A stretch of 64,000 bases of DNA from Microbacterium sp. AK031 (GTDB lineage: Bacteria > Actinomycetota > Actinomycetes > Actinomycetales > Microbacteriaceae). Below are positions 62,836 through 64,000 of this stretch, in pieces; position 1 is the stretch's first letter, and every line of letters begins with the position of its first letter. The position numbers were made by a program, and so were the translations under genes. Under the pieces are notes generated by a model. The model saw only the letters and a list, made by a program, of their open reading frames with translations, was not told the DNA's origin and searched no databases. The DNA lies in NCBI RefSeq assembly GCF_024807145.1, contig NZ_JANUCA010000004.1, forward strand, positions 1 to 64,000, given 5' to 3'.

Positions 62836-63518
62836 GGGTCCGGAACACTTTCGATCGGTTGTTGGCTGGAGGAGGTCGCCACGCTGCTGGCGGCATGACG
62901 GTCGCGGACGGCCTCGGACGCGACCCAGACGAGCGCTGCGACCGCGATGCCTTCGAGCAGTCCGGCCACCACGTCGCTGAACCAGTGCGCGTGGAGGTAG
63001 GTGCGACTCCACATCATCGTGAGAACCCATCCGGCGCCGAGGACCCACACGTACCGGCGGCGGAGCAGGAGCCCGAGGATGAGGATCACGGTCGTCGCGA
63101 CGGCCGTGTGTCCGGAGGGGAATGAGGTCGCCACGCTTTCGGCGAGGGAATCCTCGGGGCGTGTGCGACCGATGATCGCGGCCATCGTCGCGCCGATCGC
63201 GACGACCAGGACCATCGCTGCCGCCAGGGTCGCGGCATCCCCTCGCCGTCCGCGCCACAGGAACACCGCGACCAGCAGAGCGCCGATCCCGATCATCCCG
63301 ATCGTGCCACCGGCGATCGCCGGTACCCACGCGACAGCGATCCACACGTCGCTGCGGTTCGCGACGATCAGGTCATGCCACCAGATGTCGATCGCCAGCG
63401 GCTCGTGATCGGATACCGCGACCATGAGCCTCAGCGTGACGAATGCGAGGGAGGCGGCGACTCCCATGACGAAGGCGGTGATGCGGGCCCGCGGGCTCGA
63501 GGTGATCGCGGTGCTCAT
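62832..63518 (-). CDS. PAP2-family membrane phosphatase
   Basis: This 228-residue PAP2 protein has several helices and the three active-site motifs in order: IGRTRPEDS, FPSGHTAVATTV (His) and RTYLHAHWFSDVVAG (Arg, His). It probably dephosphorylates a lipid phosphate such as phosphatidate or undecaprenyl diphosphate outside the membrane. I start at ATG 63518; GTG 63530 is possible but its purine site abuts it. It is translationally coupled to the DUF1206 gene. Confidence 0.88.
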   Translation of the reverse strand: MSTAITSSPRARITAFVMGVAASLAFVTLRLMVAVSDHEPLAIDIWWHDLIVANRSDVWIAVAWVPAIAGGTIGMIGIGALLVAVFLWRGRRGDAATLAAAMVLVVAIGATMAAIIGRTRPEDSLAESVATSFPSGHTAVATTVILILGLLLRRRYVWVLGAGWVLTMMWSRTYLHAHWFSDVVAGLLEGIAVAALVWVASEAVRDRHAASSVATSSSQQPIESVPDP

Positions 63519-63665
63519 GCCTGCGCCCACCCTCCCCAGAGATCACATCGTTGCGGCAAGAATGAGACTATCCTGCCAGCGCATTCACCGGTCCTCGTTC
63601 TCTTGCTTTCGAGATGGCCTGCCGTCCGGGCGCAGCGGCGAGTAGCCTGCGACGAGGAGGACACT

Positions 63666-63770
63666 ATGGACAGTGTTCGTGATCTCGTGGCTCAAGCCGA
63701 GATTCGCTCCGAACTCGCGCCCGGCACCACGGAACGGTTTGCCGGGTACGCACTCATGAGCATGCCTTGA
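63666..63770 (+). CDS. Very short ORF with strong ribosome site (34 residues), possible remnant
   Basis: ATG 63666 follows GAGGAGG at ideal spacing, and 34 codons lead to TGA. The product starts MDSVRDLVAQAEIRSELA and ends RFAGYALMSMP. The sequence looks like the beginning of a larger globular protein rather than a peptide with its own fold, so a truncated gene is likely, but the 55 bases downstream show no continuing frame that I can join. No function assigned. Confidence 0.45.
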   Translation: MDSVRDLVAQAEIRSELAPGTTERFAGYALMSMP

Positions 63771-63827
63771 AGAACTATGTTCCTCGTCGGCCGACGCCCG
63801 CACGGACCGACGGTTAGCGGATACGAC

Positions 63828-63853
63828 AAAACCCCCGATTTCCCGGGGGTTTT
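63828..63853 (-). terminator. Rho-independent terminator after tRNA-Met
   Basis: AAAACCCCCG (63828-63837) and CGGGGGTTTT (63844-63853) form a perfect hairpin with a 6-base loop. It begins six bases beyond the tRNA 3' end on the minus strand. The T-tract is present in both directions, so it may also stop plus-strand transcription. Confidence 0.85.
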
Positions 63854-63859
63854 CATCTG

Positions 63860-63933
63860 TAGCAGGAGCGGGGCTTGAACCCGCGACCTCACGATTATGA
63901 GTCGTGCGCTCTCACCAACTGAGCTACCCTGCC
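63860..63933 (-). tRNA. tRNA-Met (CAU anticodon)
   Basis: The minus strand folds as a 74-nt cloverleaf. The acceptor arms GGCAGGG and TCCTGCT pair with two G-U pairs. The D arm is GCTCAGTTGGTGAGAGC, the anticodon stem-loop CACGA-CTCATAA-TCGTG has anticodon CAT, and the T arm is GCGGG-TTCAAGC-CCCGC. The G1-U72 pair and overall form fit elongator rather than initiator tRNA-Met. CCA is not encoded. Confidence 0.93.
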
Positions 63934-63978
63934 GCACGGCATCCCCGCCCATGAACGAACATGAAAGCGAATGCTGCG

Positions 63979-64000
63979 AGCCCCGAGTCAGGATTGAACT
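63979..64000 (-). tRNA. 3' end of a tRNA cut by the window edge (possibly tRNA-Thr)
   Basis: The minus strand reads a T-loop TTCAATC, T-stem CTGAC, acceptor strand TCGGGGC and discriminator T, the last 22 bases of a tRNA. The anticodon lies outside the window. An acceptor of GCCCCGA and its place beside tRNA-Met would suit tRNA-Thr, but this is a guess. Confidence 0.6.

Overview
The window is GC-rich chromosomal DNA from an actinobacterium, most likely Microbacterium or a close relative in the Microbacteriaceae. The basis is the overall base composition, frequent GTG/TTG starts, a DUF222-HNH gene, DUF1206 and DUF2156 membrane proteins, a surface protein with an LAxTG-type C-terminus, and the rplM-rpsI-glmM and truA neighbourhood.

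Layout. 1-887: remnant of an IS3-family element. 997-7639: an acyltransferase-like membrane protein, a GtrA / GT2 / GT-C set for lipid-linked sugar transfer, signal peptidase I, and a DUF222-HNH protein. 7749-15542 (minus): a giant cell-surface metallophosphatase with lamin-tail domains, then the rplM-rpsI-glmM cluster. 15730-18198: a two-component system whose response regulator and histidine kinase genes diverge around a 35-codon ORF with two cysteines near its C-terminus. A small two-helix membrane protein lies beside it, and a conserved dyad precedes both the peptide and the small membrane protein. 18221-21815: a 20-bp tandem repeat, an OafA-type acyltransferase, truA and an EEP-family nuclease. 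21812-25065: a methionine ABC importer locus that looks decayed (metI frameshift, metN internal deletion, metQ lacking its 5' end and joined head-to-head to an M20 peptidase lacking its 5' end). 25116-33106: a DUF2156 protein, an HxlR/NmrA divergent pair, RraA, a CopZ-CopA copper efflux pair behind a CsoR-type operator, and a PASTA-less Ser/Thr kinase. 33112-61266: a 28-kb carbohydrate island. 61384-63770: a TetR regulator, DUF1206, PAP2 and a very short ORF. 63828-64000: a terminator, tRNA-Met and the 3' end of another tRNA.

The carbohydrate island holds GH10 and GH5 glycosidases without signal peptides, two permease pairs with three sugar-binding lipoproteins but no ATPase, a LacI regulator, three Gfo/Idh/MocA oxidoreductases, a ThuA protein, two aldo/keto reductases, an epimerase, a tautomerase, a sugar isomerase, and a block with SMP-30 lactonase, pentonate dehydratase (IlvD/Edd), two zinc dehydrogenases, an SDR and a ketoglutarate-semialdehyde-type aldehyde dehydrogenase. 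The simplest reading is import of plant (xylan-type) oligosaccharides, cytoplasmic hydrolysis, and non-phosphorylative oxidation of the resulting pentoses. Short palindromic motifs recur in the divergent promoter regions of this island.

The most novel-looking locus is the peptide / histidine kinase / response regulator / two-helix protein cassette at 15.7-18.2 kb. All functional statements rest on reading the sequence and recalling families; no database search was run.
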